A DNA stretch of 41,009 nt from assembly GCA_026770585.1 (NCBI GenBank), contig MU646377.1, forward strand, positions 573,147 to 614,155, read 5' to 3'. The stretch's first letter is position 1; each line of letters opens with the position of its first letter. Under the pieces are notes generated by a model that was given only the letters and a program-made list of their open reading frames with translations, did not search any database and was not told the origin of the DNA. Both the position numbers and the translations under genes were made by a program. This document shows, piece after piece, positions 1 through 9,232 of the stretch. This DNA is from Baffinella frigidus (lineage: Eukaryota > Cryptophyceae > Cryptomonadales > Baffinellaceae).

Positions 1-77
<77 letters not shown>
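1..77. repeat. (TA)n microsatellite
   Basis: Uninterrupted TA dinucleotides at the window start; 78-240 after it shows only two GAAAYAACCTGTG units (102-140) and no supported exon. Confidence 0.95.
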
Positions 78-80
<3 letters not shown>

Positions 81-240
81 ATACCCCGGCGTTACTCGAA
101 ATAACCTGTGAAAAATCCGTTGCTCGAAACAACCTGTGCTAATTCCCATGCCCCGCCCCCTAGATCCCGCAGGGCCTCCGGACTTGTCTCCGGACGTGCC
201 TTTGCTACGCAGGGTGTAGGGTTTGGGTTTGAGGGGTTGC

Positions 241-300
241 CTGTTTGGCGGTTGATGCTGCGGGCGCGTCGACCTTGCGCGGCACCCCCGATACACTCCC
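241..300 (-). CDS. Candidate exon GSVSGVPRKVDAPAAS..., minus-strand gene
   Basis: GSVSGVPRKVDAPAASTAKQ, 20 residues, composition like the preceding exon, phase 0 in. Acceptor cctcag; the donor would be CAG|gcaacc, a GC donor. Low support. Confidence 0.35.
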
Positions 301-394
301 CTGAGGGGTTAGAGAGGGGTTATGGTTTCTGGTTTCTGGTTTCTGGTGTATGGTTTATGGTGTATGGTTTAGATTCGCTCGCTCTTTTTTTCTT

Positions 395-426
<32 letters not shown>

Positions 427-3400
427 CTCTATCTATCTATCTATCTCTCTCTCTCGCTCGCTCGCTCTCTCGCTCTCTCTCTGGCTTTCTGGCTCTCGCT
501 CGCTCGCTCGCCCTCTCTCTCTCGTCCTCTCTCTCTGAGTCCCTCTCTCCCACCCTCTCTGCAAGGGCGTTAGGGGTTAAGGGTTAAGGGTCATGATGTA
601 GGGTTGGATTATGGTTCAGGGTTCAGGGTTCAGGGTTCAGGGTTCAGGGTTCGGCGTTTCGGGTTTCGGGCTAGTAACGGCGTTGCGGGTTCAAGATATA
701 CGTTTTCCGGTTCAGGGGTTCCGGGTTTCGGGTTTCAGGTTCCGGGTTTCGGGTTTCGGGTTCCGGTTTCGGGTTTCGGGTTCCGGTTTGGGTTTCGGGT
801 TTCGGGTTTCGGGTTTCGGGTTAGCACCGGTGGTGCGGCGTCCTTTGCATCCTTGGGTTTTGTGAGTGCCGAGGCCGTTGAGGAGAGCGACCCCGCACCC
901 GATGAGATCCTGTTTGTGGGGGGAGGGTCAAAATTTTGAAGTTTGAAGTTTGAAACCCCGAAACCCCGAGACCCGAAACCCCGAAGACGTCCAGGAGAGC
1001 GATCGAGCCCGCGCTAGATGAGATCCTGGGTGTGGTGGGGGGTTCAGGACTTGTTGGGGTTAGTTTGAACCCCGAACCCTGCAACCCGAAACCTGAAACC
1101 CGGGGAGGGTTTGGGTGAACCCCCCTCCCAAAACCCGACACCCAAAAACGTCGAGCAGAGCGACACCGCACCCGATGAGATCCTGGTTAGGAGTAGGGTT
1201 AGGGTTTAGGGTTCAGGGTGAACCCCCAATCCCGAACCCCCAAAATCCCGAAACCCGAAAACCGGAACGTTGAGGAATGCGAGCCCGCGCCAGATGAGAT
1301 CCCGGTTGGGGTTTAGCGTTTTGAAGTTTGAAACCCGAAACCAGAAACCACAAAACCCGAAACCCGAAATGCGGAACTTTCGGGAATGCGAGCCCGCGGC
1401 AGATGGGATGCTGTGTGCGGGTGAGGCTTTGAATCCCCCGTTTGCGTAACGCTGAATAACCCGGAACCGGTGTGGGGTGTGGAGTGTGGTGTTTGGGAGT
1501 TTGAGTTGAGGGGGGGGGCGGGAGCTTACGGGCTGGGGTGGAGAGATGGGGTGGAATTGTCGATGTTGTTATTGTAGGTCTCGGGTTTCGGGTTTCGGGT
1601 TTCGGGTTTCGGGTTTCGGGTTCAGGACTTGTTCATGGTGTTGGTGTAGGCCTCGGGTCCTCGGGTTCTCGGCTTTCGGGGTCTCGGGTTTCGGGTTTCG
1701 GGTTTCGGACTTGTTGACGATGTTGTTGTAGTGCGTCGCCGCTGAGTCCTTGATCGAGTTGACGTGGCCCTGTGCAGGGTGTCAGGGTTTAGCGCTGAGC
1801 GTTGGTTTCCCAGGGTTTGACGCTGAGCGTTTCGGGTAGAAGCTTCTGCCGAGGCGGGCCCGTGAAACACGGGCAGTCGAGAATCTCGAAAACTGTATGA
1901 ACCGCGTCAGACGAAGATGGAGTTGACATGTTCATGGTTTCAGGGTTTAGGGTTTACTAGCTCTGTCTCGGTCTATTTGGTCTCACCACTTTGGTGAGCC
2001 CGGGCTCTTTTCCGCTCCGAAGTTGACGGATTTGTACCGCACACCCAGCATGTCAACTTGAGAGTAGTCGATCAACCCGAGTGAGGCAGAACTAGGGTTA
2101 GGGTTTTGGGTTTACCGAAAGCGGCCAACATGTACCGGAACCGCCCTAGGTCTCTCTCTAGTCTCTAGGCATCCAATAATATCTCACCTCTAAGCCCTGC
2201 TCTAGGGTTTAGGGTTCAGAGTTTAGGGTTCAGGGTTCGGGGTTGAGGGGTTTAGATTTTTTTGGTTTATGGTTTATGGTTTATGGTTTATGGTTTATGG
2301 TTTATGGTTTAGGGTTTAGTGTTTAGGGTTTAGGGTTCAGGGTTTAGGGTTCAGGGTTCAGGGTTGAGGGTTCAGGGTTTATGGTGCAGGGTTCCGGGTC
2401 AGGGTTCAGGGGTCATGGTTCATGGTGCAGGGTGTACCATGATGGTAGTTGTGACGGCAGAGTTGTTCTTGAGATCCAGCCCGAGATGCTCCTTGGCCTG
2501 TTCGCAGGGGTTTGGGACTCAGGGGTTACGAATTAGGGGGTGGGGTTTGGGGTTCACTTTAAGGGGTTCACTCTAAGTGAGTTCCAAACCTAAGGGTTTA
2601 GGAACCACTCATAAGACTACATGGGGACCGGGAAACGGTCACGTTACCCCGGATATCCGGGGTTATCGGACCCGTGTAGCCTTCTGAGCGGTGGGGGGTG
2701 GGGTTTGGGGTTGAGACGTTAGAGTTTAGAGGTTCGGGTTTTGGGTTTCGGGTTCAGGGTTTGCTTTGAATGCAGACCGAGATGGGTTTATTCGGGAGAC
2801 GAAAATACATTCACACCAAAATACATTTAAACACGACCTCCGGTACAAACGAGTCTCCTTTTGTGTTTGTACTGGAGATCCTGTGTAAATGCTTTAACGG
2901 CAAACCGAGATAGGTCTATTCGGGAGAGGCAGTACCTCGACAGCCACGTGCTCGTGGAAGCCCTTCATCTTCCCTTCCCCCCCGACATCTACGGATCTAC
3001 AACACATTTAAACACGCCCTCTGGTACAAAAGCGTCTCTTTTTAACGCGGTTTGTACCGGAAGTCCATCCTAAATACATTATATGACAAACCGAGATGGG
3101 TCTATTCGGAATCTTGCCGGCGTCGTGCTCGTGGAAGCCCTTCATCTTCTTGGTTCAGGGTTTGAGCCATAAAACATTTAGTTGTTGTTTAGACGCGTTT
3201 TGTATGGGAGATTGGTCTATTCGGAACCTTGTCGGCCACGTGCTCGTGGAAGCCCTTGATCTTCCCCCCCGAAATCTTGGTCTTCACGCACGGGTCTACA
3301 CCACATTTTAACACGAATCCCGACACAAAAGCGTCAAAACGACCACCTAAAACGCATTTTAGATGCGTTTTGTACCGGGGGCTTTGTCTAAATCTATTCT

Positions 3401-6400
3401 ACAGCAAACCGGGATGGGTCTATTCGGGACCTTATCTGCGACGTGCTCGTGGAAGCCCTTCATCTTCCCCCCCGACATCTTGGTCTTCATAAACGGGTCC
3501 GAGTTCCGCATATCATCCACCACCGGGTGGTTCGCCTGAGGGGCGACGTTGTCAACCTTTGCTTCAAAAGTCACGGAGGCGACGTGGTCAACTTATGCTT
3601 TTCTGAGAAACAGCCACCTCACAACTTTAGGAATGTCCGAGTTCCTCATGTCATCCACCACCGGATTGTTCGCCTTGCGATGCGTGTTTTGTCAACCTTT
3701 GACAAAACGTTTTGTCCTTACTTTGACAAAACATTTGAGCCCCGGGGTCAACTTCTAGCCCTTTATTTGACACCTATACATACCTATATATAGGGGCCAC
3801 GGTGTTAATCCTTGCTTGAAACGTCAGCCCGCTCTCTCTCTCTCTGGGGTCTGTGGTACACCTCCTTCAACGTGGGAGCGAAAAATACTTTGAAAGAGTC
3901 CGGCCGGACTGGCTTGCCCGAATGATACAGAGGAAGAGGTAGAGCACGCACCCACGATTCAGTGTGAGCCTTTCCCCCCTGCTTCGCCTTTTTCGCATTC
4001 GGGGGGTTCAATACTTGTATGTGATGACTAAATGAACGTAACGCCGTGAGCGTTGACGCATCCAACGGATGCTGGGCTTTCAAGGGACGCACCCACGAGT
4101 CGGTCTGGGCCTGGCCGAGAAGGCCCTTCTTGGACTTGGTGTTGAGCGCGTTGTTCCCCCCGCGCATCGCCGCCGTGATGATCGCGGGTGCGTGCGCCGC
4201 GATTACCTATTAGGGCGGGTTTGGGGTTTGGGGTTTGGGAATTGAGGTTTGGGGTGTGGGGTGTGGTGTGGTGTGTGTGGTGTGTGGTGTTTGGGGTTTG
4301 GGATTTGGGGGGTGGGTTTTGGGGTTTGGGGTTTAGGGTTTGGGGTTTGAGGTTTTGGGTTTTGGGTTTTGGGTTTTGGGGTCTGGGGTTTGGGGTTTGG
4401 GTTTTGGGGTTTGGGATTTGGGTTGTGTGGAAAGCGTCAACGTCAAAAATAAATAATTGCTCAGTTTCCTTGTGCAGAGCGGGCCTCTCTTGAGTTGACA
4501 CCTTTTCCAGCCCAGAATTCTTCATGTTCTCAAATTCATCGGTCAACTCGAGGGAATTTGTACCATGACTTCGTTTAAAAGGACCGAAACTCGATCTTTT
4601 CTGCATAGAAAGCTTGGAATTTTGGGAATAATTCTGGCCGGGAAAGGTGTTGACTCAAGAGAGACCCGCTCTACAAGTCGACAGTTGAGAGTGGACCTTG
4701 TTGGTCTTCTTGTCGCAGCACGCGACAGCGGTCATGAGCTTAGCTGTCTCTGGCTTCTCCTTCCCGCACCACCCACCCCACCAACTAGAAACCGAACCCG
4801 AAAACCCAACCCCGAACCCCTAAACCCCAAAGCCCCAAAGCGCTGGGGCAGAGCGAGACCTTCGGAGACAAAAAGACAAAACGACAAAGAAGGTTGAAGG
4901 AGAGACCTTCTTGGTCTTCTTGTCGCAGCACGCGACGGCAGTCATGAGCTTCGCTGTCTCTGGCTTCTCCACTACCAGACAGTCCCGCACCCGCACCCAC
5001 ACCTGTTTTCGGTTCAGGGTTTAGGCTATAGCTTTCAGCATGTAGGGTGTAGGGTGCGGGGTGTGGGGTGTGGGGTTTAGGGTTTAGGGTTTGGGTTTAG
5101 AGTGTAGGGTGTGGTTTGTAGAGTTTAGGCTTGTCCACCACCAGGCAGTCCTACACCCACACCCGCATCCACACCGCATTCACGTTTTGGGGTCCGCATC
5201 CACACCTCATTCACGTTTTGGGGTCCGCATCCACACCTCATTCACGTTTTGGGGTGCGGGGTTTAGGGTTTAGGGGGTGGGTCGTAGGGTTTGGGGGTTG
5301 TGGTTTAGAGTGTAGGGTTCAGGGTTTAGGGTTTAGGCAGTTCAGGCAGCCCCGCACCCGCACCCACACCTGGCGGAGGGTTTAGGGTTTAGGGTTTAGG
5401 GGTTTAGGGGTTTAGGGTTTTAGGGTTTTAGGGGTTAGGGTTCAGGGGGTTAGGGGTTTAGGGTGTGGGGTGTGGAGTGTCACCTTGTTCGCCGCATCCC
5501 CAATCGCTGGCACGAAACAGCCCTCGAGAAGCCACTCGAGGCTCCCAAGCCACCCTTTTTAAAACCTCCAGTTTGAACATGTAGACATTCTCAAAGGGAA
5601 TTGGAGCTTTTCGGTAGGGGACGTGACCAACGCCCGTACAACCCTGGACGTGCGCCTACATCCGATATTTGATTAGAGGACGTGCCCCGCCTTGCCACAC
5701 AGCTACGAAGGGATTTTCGGCCCACATCGGGCCACCTCTCCGTTACCTTATCTGAAGAAACCCCCCTATGTCCCTACCGTAGGGTCGTGGGTCTTATCGC
5801 TCAGGGGTTATTCAAGCTCCCTTCGAAGTCCGCTGTGTGGGTATGTTGGGGTGCACCTTCTTCGCCGCATCCCCAATTGCTGGCACGAATCGGCCCTTGA
5901 GCTGCCGTTTCTTCTTCCCGCTGCACTTGCCTGTGTTGCGGTTTCGGGTTTAGGGTATAGCTTTCAGCATAGGAGGTTCAGGGTTTGGGGTTTGGGGTTT
6001 GGGGTTTGGGATTTGAGGTTTAGGGTTTAGAGTTTAGGGTTTAGGGTTTAGGGTTTGGGGTCTAGGGTTTGGGGTCTAGGGTTTGGGGTTTAGGGTGTAG
6101 GCGCAAACAACCTCCGTGAGAGGGGGCGTCCGACGCCAGACAGGGACAGGGGGGGGGAGATGATTGCCGTTCTTACTGCAAACCCTAAACCCTAAACCTA
6201 AACCCTAAACCCTGAACAGCACGTGGGAGGGAGGGAGGAGGATTGGCTTTAGGGTTTGGTCCTCAGGGTTTAGAGTTTAGGGTGTAGGGTTCAGGGTTCC
6301 GGGTTTAGGGTTTGGGTTTTGGGGTTTAGGGGGGAGGAGGATTGCCGTTCTTGTTGCACAGCATGTTGAGCGCGCCCCTCTTCTTGCGCGCGTGGCAGAT

Positions 6401-9232
6401 CCTGGTTCAGGGTTCAGGGTTTAGGGTTTTAAGGTTTAGGGTTTAAGGTTTAAGGTTTAGGGTTTGGGATTTAGGGTTTAGGGTTTAGGGTTTAGGTTTT
6501 AGGGTTTAGGGTTTGGGGTTTGGGGTTTGATGTTTGAGGTTGAGGGTTTAGGGTTTGGGAATTCGGTTTAGGGTTTGGGGCTCAGGGTCTAGGGTTTAGG
6601 GTTTAGAGTTTAGGGTTTAGGGTTTAGGGTGTAGGGTTCAGGGTTTAGGGTTCAGGATTTGAGAGTTTAGGGTTTATACCGCTGCGGCTCGCACACCTCC
6701 GTGCCTACCGCTGTGCACTTTGTCACCCCCTGGGATTTGGGGTTTGGGGATTAGGGTTCAGGGTGTGGGGTTTGGTGGTTGGTGTTTCGCACCACGCGCT
6801 TCGGTACTAAGCCGTCAAATTTTGTCGTTGTTTTCATGTTTGATTGGTTGATTGTTTTCAGATGAGAAAACCTGGTCCAAGGTCATGTTGGGCCAAACAA
6901 CGCCAACAGTTGTCGATGCCGATACTGAACCATCAACTTTGGCAAATACCTCGACCCACGGCATGTTGGGGCGCATAATGAAGCGGGTGGGACACACCAT
7001 GACATTTGGGGCGCACGATACAGCCGAAAACCGCTCTAAATGTACCTCGGCCCACGACATGTTGGGGCGCAGAATGAAGCGGGTGGGGCGCAAGATGACA
7101 TGCTAAGCACTTCCTCGGGGCGCAAAATGTACCTCGGCCCACGTCATGTTGGGGCGCAAAATGAAGCGGCGGTTCTGCTGCTCCGCCAGCCCTGTCGCGT
7201 TCTGGATCCGACGCAGCTCACTGCCAGGGGGGAATCCGCCGTTACTTTTCGTTTGCTGTGAGACGCCCCACTCTCGACGTTTGTCAGGGCGGGCAGCGCT
7301 CTTCCACACCCTCCCTGGGATACCGCCGTGTTAGTCCCGCCACCCAATAGATTGTATCTCAGATTGAGCTTGGCGTTGGAGCCGTTTTGTAATTTCAAGG
7401 GCATAAAACACCGGGATTTGTACCGGAAATCCTGTAGATGTACGCCCTGCGAAATAGATTCAACGCGATGAGTTCATGGAGGAGGAACATCATCCAGCCC
7501 TGTCGCCCTCCAGACCCGCCGCAGCTCGGTCCCAGAGGCGAATCCGCTGTGACTGTTCTTCTGCTGTGAGACGTCCCACTCTCGACGTTTGTCAGGGCCG
7601 GCAGCGCTTCTCCACACCCTCCCACCCGGAATGCGGGTAGCAACGTTGATGCATCACATTACACGACCGCGGAACCACTCGAGGTCAGAAACGGGGAATT
7701 CGCCTCTTTTTTCTGAACGGAGGTTCGCTTGTGCTGTGAGACGTCCCACTCTCGACTCTTGGTAGGGCGGGCAGCGCTATTCAGGGGGGATGCGCCGTTT
7801 CTGGAGGGCAAACCGCCTTATATTCATGTGTACCCTCCGTGTTTACGGATGCGAACAATTCATTTTTATGGATGTGAACCCGCCCGTTTATGGATGTGAA
7901 CGACTGGCTATTCTTAAATTGACATGATGTTTTTGTCCGTACAAGTTCGTCAACTTTGAAACGGAAAAGAGCCCGGTCTCACGAAATTGGTGAGACGAAA
8001 TAGACAGAGATTGGAGCCCTTGCCCACGCAATCTGCGCCGGTTTCTCCTCCTCGATCCCCCAGTAGTGGGGATGCATATGCATCGCGGAACTGTCCTCCT
8101 GCCGCCCGCTCTTGGAGCCCTTGCCCACTGTCGGCAGCCCGGAGCCTCCTGTGCTCCCCCTCATCGCGGCGGACAACCCTTCAGTGCTCCGTCGACCAAC
8201 CTCGCCCTGGGCCTGGTCCGTTAAATGGCTCCAAGGGTGAGGGAATTGGAGCCGTTTCTTGTCTAAAAGTGGCCAGGTTGAGTTAGCAAATCCAGCGAAA
8301 TTTGTGGTGACGTCAACGGGGATGGCTGCCGTCGACCCCGAGAACCTTGAACGGGGGGTCCCGGTATGCTCCATCAAAGGCTTTGGGAGGACCGGCATGC
8401 CCGTAGGATTGTGTGTTTGGTCGCTGCGTGGGGCGCGGGGTGGGGTGGCTGTCGCTTCGGGCAGAGCTTTTGGGGACTGCTTGCGTTTGCGGACCCTCAC
8501 TCTCATCTCATCTCGGAAGATACCAGAATCTGTCCCACTTTTACGCTATTTTAAGCCTTGTTGTTATGCCAAAAATAGAATATACACGCACTCACATACC
8601 ACACATCAAAGCCTATCATAGCGGACAGATTCTGGTATGTTCCGAAATTAGATCGGGAAGGTGAGGTGAAGTGATGGTCCGAGTGGTGAGTGTTCGTTTC
8701 ATTGTGCCTGGTTCAGAGACTGCTGGCGCATGGGTGTGGGCAGGGTGTGCATTTTGTGGCGTGCAAGGATGAAAGGGGGGAGCGAGAAGACCGGGGTTTT
8801 GTGAAGGGACGTGGACTTCGAGCTGAGGAGGGTCAGCAAGGTCTCAGTGTTGGGGTGCATGCAGGAGGTCAGGGATGCCAAAGTTTTTTTCTACGACGAG
8901 CTGGCATACCTGTCCCAGATCTTGGACTCTGCCATCCCTTCTTCGGCGTTGAAGAACAACGCCGTCCCCGCCACGACTGCCAGCACCTGCGAGCGCGCGC
9001 GCGGATCAGGGCGGAGGAGGAGGAGGGAGGAGGCGGGAGGAGGCGGGAGGAGAGAGGAGGAAGATGAAGCGGGGGAAGGAGATGAGGATGAGGAGGCGCA
9101 GGATGAATGGATTGCACTACAACAACCTTCTCCCCCGCACTTGATAAGCAATTCCTCCCTGTGATCCTTTTCAGTGGGACACCTCTGTCTTCTGGAAGTT
9201 GGGGGGGAGGGGAGGGGGGTTACCCCGAACAT
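241..9232 (-). CDS. Predicted secreted or membrane-anchored protein gene, minus strand (whole gene; incomplete at left)
   Basis: Read right to left, 11 to 13 exons join in phase without a stop, giving about 310 residues. The first coding part would be MFG plus VLAVVAGTALFFNA, a hydrophobic stretch ending in an A-x-A-like site, which looks like a secretory signal peptide or signal anchor. Next come N-glycosylation sequons (NAT, NMT), a Cys- and Lys-rich part (CTAVGTEVCEPQR, CHARKKRGALNMLC, KCSGKKKRQLK), ACCDKKTKK, an Ala/Lys part, and a Ser/Ala/Lys/Pro-rich tail. No family is recognised. Introns are long and repeat-filled. The gene continues or ends left of 241. Confidence 0.6.
395..560. repeat. 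CT/ATCT/GCTC simple repeat
   Basis: CTCTCT, CTATCTAT and GCTCGCTC runs that give Ser/Leu-rich open frames without coding meaning. Confidence 0.9.
738..824 (-). repeat. TTTCGGG repeat array
   Basis: GGGTTTCGGG and GGTTCCGG units on the plus strand, a variant of the telomere-like filler; another run at 1582-1621 and 1680-1707. Confidence 0.9.
828..909 (-). CDS. Exon ISSGAGSLSSTAS..., minus-strand gene
   Basis: ISSGAGSLSSTASALTKPKD, AKDAAPP, low-complexity Ser/Ala/Lys. Four acceptor-side ghosts upstream on this strand (about 986-1026, 1148-1188, 1267-1305, 1376-1412), all starting at the equivalent of CAG|GATCTCATC or a decayed form. Confidence 0.65.
867..1412 (-). repeat. Five copies of the 5' end of the ISSGAG exon (one real, four ghosts)
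   Basis: Plus-strand word CCCGCACCCGATGAGATCCTG or variants at about 889, 1003, 1166, 1284 and 1393, spaced 109-163 bp apart, with TTGAAGTTTGAAACCCCGAA-type filler shared between some units. Confidence 0.8.
1711..1769 (-). CDS. Exon GHVNSIKDSAATHYN..., minus-strand gene
   Basis: GHVNSIKDSAATHYNNIVN. Donor AACAA|gtccga keeps phase 2. Two donor-side ghosts at about 1628-1651 (AACAA|gtcctg) and 1556-1578 (GACAA|ttccac; donor lost). Confidence 0.65.
1957..2095. mobile_element. 139-bp MITE, family 1 (CTAGCTCTGYCTC termini)
   Basis: Bounded by CTAG on both sides: starts CTAGCTCTGTCTCGGTC, ends GTGAGGCAGAACTAG. Contains GGTCTCACCA, GTTGACGGATTTGTACCGC and ATGTCAACTT. Same length as the copy at 33705-33843, which is in the opposite orientation. 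Confidence 0.85.
2438..2497 (-). CDS. Exon AKEHLGLDLKNNS..., minus-strand gene
   Basis: AKEHLGLDLKNNSAVTTTIM, 20 residues, phase 0-0, acceptor gaacag, donor ATG|gtacac. No ghost seen. Confidence 0.65.
2830..3430 (-). repeat. Three donor-side ghosts of the ANHPVV exon with shared intron
   Basis: CACGTGCTCGTGGAAGCCCT recurs at about 2945, 3122, 3237 and in the real exon near 3440. The preceding plus-strand intron word GATGGGTCTATTCGG and the words GGTACAAAAGCGTC and ACGCGTTTTGTA also recur, so each unit includes intron. Confidence 0.85.
3431..3535 (-). CDS. Exon ANHPVVDDMRNS..., minus-strand gene
   Basis: ANHPVVDDMRNSDPFMKTKM, SGGKMKGFHEHVADK. Acceptor-side ghost at 3630-3674; donor-side ghosts at 3228-3297, 3113-3152 and 2936-2990. 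The intron parts between the ghosts are also related, with shared words such as CCGAGATGGGTCTATTCGG on the plus strand. Confidence 0.8.
4093..4206 (-). CDS. Exon VIAAHAPAIITAAMRGG..., minus-strand gene
   Basis: VIAAHAPAIITAAMRGGNNA, LNTKSKKGLLGQAQTDSW, phase 0-0, donor TGG|gtgcgt. Donor-side ghost at about 3946-3991 ends ACTGAATCGTGG|gtgcgt. Confidence 0.7.
4469..4677. mobile_element. 209-bp MITE-like element with about 45-bp terminal inverted repeats
   Basis: AGAGCGGGCCTCTCTTGAGT at 4476 pairs with the complement of the segment ending at 4672 (AGAGCGGGTCTCTCTTGAGT), and the match continues through the ACACCTTTYCC and CCAGAATT words. It lies in an intron of the minus-strand gene. Its interior gives a spurious ORF. 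Confidence 0.8.
4907..5002 (-). CDS. Exon VWVRVRDCL..., minus-strand gene
   Basis: VWVRVRDCLVVEKPETAKLM, TAVACCDKKTKK. Donor-side ghost at 4697-4760 (read as EKPETAKLMTAVACCDKK); acceptor-side ghosts at about 5119-5170 and 5340-5373. Short CCGCATCCACACC units at 5163-5240 also derive from the acceptor region. Confidence 0.75.
5380..5466 (-). repeat. Telomere-like array (TTTAGGG on the plus strand)
   Basis: GGTTTAGGGTTTAGGGTTTA and variants. Similar G-rich plus-strand arrays at 2200-2430, 4205-4430, 5985-6110, 6400-6670 fill introns of the minus-strand gene, so the sense strand is C-rich. Confidence 0.9.
5695..5840. mobile_element. 146-bp MITE, family 2 (CCACACAGC termini)
   Basis: Starts CCACACAGCTACGAAGGG; the end CCCTTCGAAGTCCGCTGTGTGG is its imperfect inverse. 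Contains CCCCCCTATGTCCCTACCGT and AGGGGTTATTCAAG. Ends 16 bp from the donor of the exon at 5857-5930. Confidence 0.8.
5857..5930 (-). CDS. Exon KCSGKKKRQLK..., minus-strand gene
   Basis: KCSGKKKRQLKGRFVPAIGD, AAKK; strongly basic. Donor AAG|gtgcac. A donor-side ghost at 5484-5530 reads FVPAIGDAANK and keeps gtgaca. Confidence 0.75.
6346..6401 (-). CDS. Exon ICHARKK..., minus-strand gene, GC donor
   Basis: ICHARKKRGALNMLCNKN, two more cysteines. The only donor that keeps phase with the next exon is AACG|gcaatc, a GC donor; a stop follows if read on. A donor-side ghost near 6163-6175 preserves the same AAGAACG|gcaatc. Confidence 0.65.
6680..6729 (-). CDS. Exon GVTKCTAV..., minus-strand gene
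   Basis: GVTKCTAVGTEVCEPQ, two cysteines, phase 0 in and 2 out. Acceptor tcccag, donor CG|gtataa. Confidence 0.65.
7133..7220 (-). CDS. Exon ELRRIQNATG..., minus-strand gene
   Basis: ELRRIQNATGLAEQQNRRFI, LRPNMTWAE; two N-glycosylation sequons. It follows the signal exon in phase 2 across a 1.7-kb intron. Three donor-side ghosts downstream on this strand (7046-7082, 6950-6985, 6872-6900) each keep GT. Upstream, the whole acceptor region including about 100 bp of intron is present in three diverged copies. Confidence 0.75.
7221..7800 (-). repeat. Triplicated acceptor region of the ELRRIQ exon
   Basis: Plus-strand word TGTGAGACGYCCCACTCTCGAC occurs at about 7256, 7565 and 7735, followed by GGGCGGCAGCGCT-like sequence. 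The first two copies also include part of the exon start (GCAGCTCRSTSCCAG). Confidence 0.85.
7331..7440. repeat. Dispersed element, family 3, copy A
   Basis: TAGTCCCGCCACCCAATAGATTG..., GTTGGAGCCGTTTTGTAATTTCA and GGGATTTGTACCGGAAATCC match 35600-35727. No clear terminal repeats. Confidence 0.7.
7815..7905 (-). repeat. CATAAACGG-type repeat, minus orientation
   Basis: The plus strand shows GTTTATGGATGTGAAC units, the reverse complement of GTTCACATCCATAAAC, within the large intron of the minus-strand gene. Confidence 0.75.
7911..8013. mobile_element. MITE family 1, partial copy
   Basis: GGCTATTCTTAAATTGACAT through GAGCCCGGTCTCACGAAATTGGTGAGACGAAATAGACAGAGA. Abuts the left arm of the inverted duplication, so it may mark the breakpoint. 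Confidence 0.75.
8028..8892. repeat. Left arm of inverted duplication
   Basis: Reverse complement of 9251-9957. The outer part (8028 to about 8235) differs from its partner by a single base that I can find; the part nearer the spacer is clearly diverged, with indels. It contains a 133-bp fold-back element absent from the other arm. Its minus-strand ORF repeats the start of the plus-strand gene but diverges just after EEEKPAQIA and is best read as an antisense copy inside an intron of the minus-strand gene. Confidence 0.9.
8513..8645. mobile_element. 133-bp MITE-like fold-back element
   Basis: Terminal inverted repeats of 23 bp (8513-8535 and 8623-8645) with one mismatch, containing a perfect 15-bp core TACCAGAATCTGTCC. 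The interior is AT-rich without an ORF. The other arm of the inverted duplication lacks it, giving a natural empty site between CTCT and GAYCGGGAAGG. Confidence 0.85.
8910..8986 (-). CDS. Signal peptide/anchor exon, minus-strand gene
   Basis: VLAVVAGTALFFNAEEGMAE then SKIWD, phase 2 out. Its acceptor CTCGCAG is preceded by about 80 bases of C/T-rich sequence, a very strong polypyrimidine tract, and the donor is AG|gtatgc. It lies in the unique spacer of the inverted duplication. A resemblance to the segment before the filter of two-TM potassium channels was considered, but no TxGYGD follows. Confidence 0.65.
9004..9100. repeat. Polypurine/polypyrimidine tract
   Basis: Almost pure G/A on the plus strand (GGAGGAGGAGGGAGGAGGCG and similar). 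On the minus strand it is the C/T tract before the acceptor of the 8910-8986 exon. Such tracts can form triplex DNA. Confidence 0.8.
9224..9232 (-). CDS. Candidate start exon, minus-strand gene (ATG TTC GGG)
   Basis: ATGTTCGGG followed by gtaacc joins in phase 0 to the hydrophobic exon at 8910-8986, so the protein would begin MFGVLAVVAGTALFF. Nine coding bases alone are weak evidence; the choice rests on the plausible signal peptide. Confidence 0.35.

Noticed and set aside
350-587. Ser/Leu-rich open frames near the left edge
   Set aside because: They translate CT, ATCT and GCTC microsatellites.
4028-4606. Minus-strand 192-codon frame
   Set aside because: It runs through a MITE, repeat filler (NPKPQTP-type) and the shadow frame of the exon at 4093-4206.
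7979-8506. Minus-strand 175-codon frame as a gene
   Set aside because: It is the inverted copy of the plus-strand exon and diverges into a MITE at its end; best read as an intronic antisense copy.
8910-8986. Potassium channel pore domain
   Set aside because: The hydrophobic stretch and acidic EEG resemble the segment before a channel filter, but no TxGYGD-like sequence follows in phase on either continuation, and a signal peptide explains it better.
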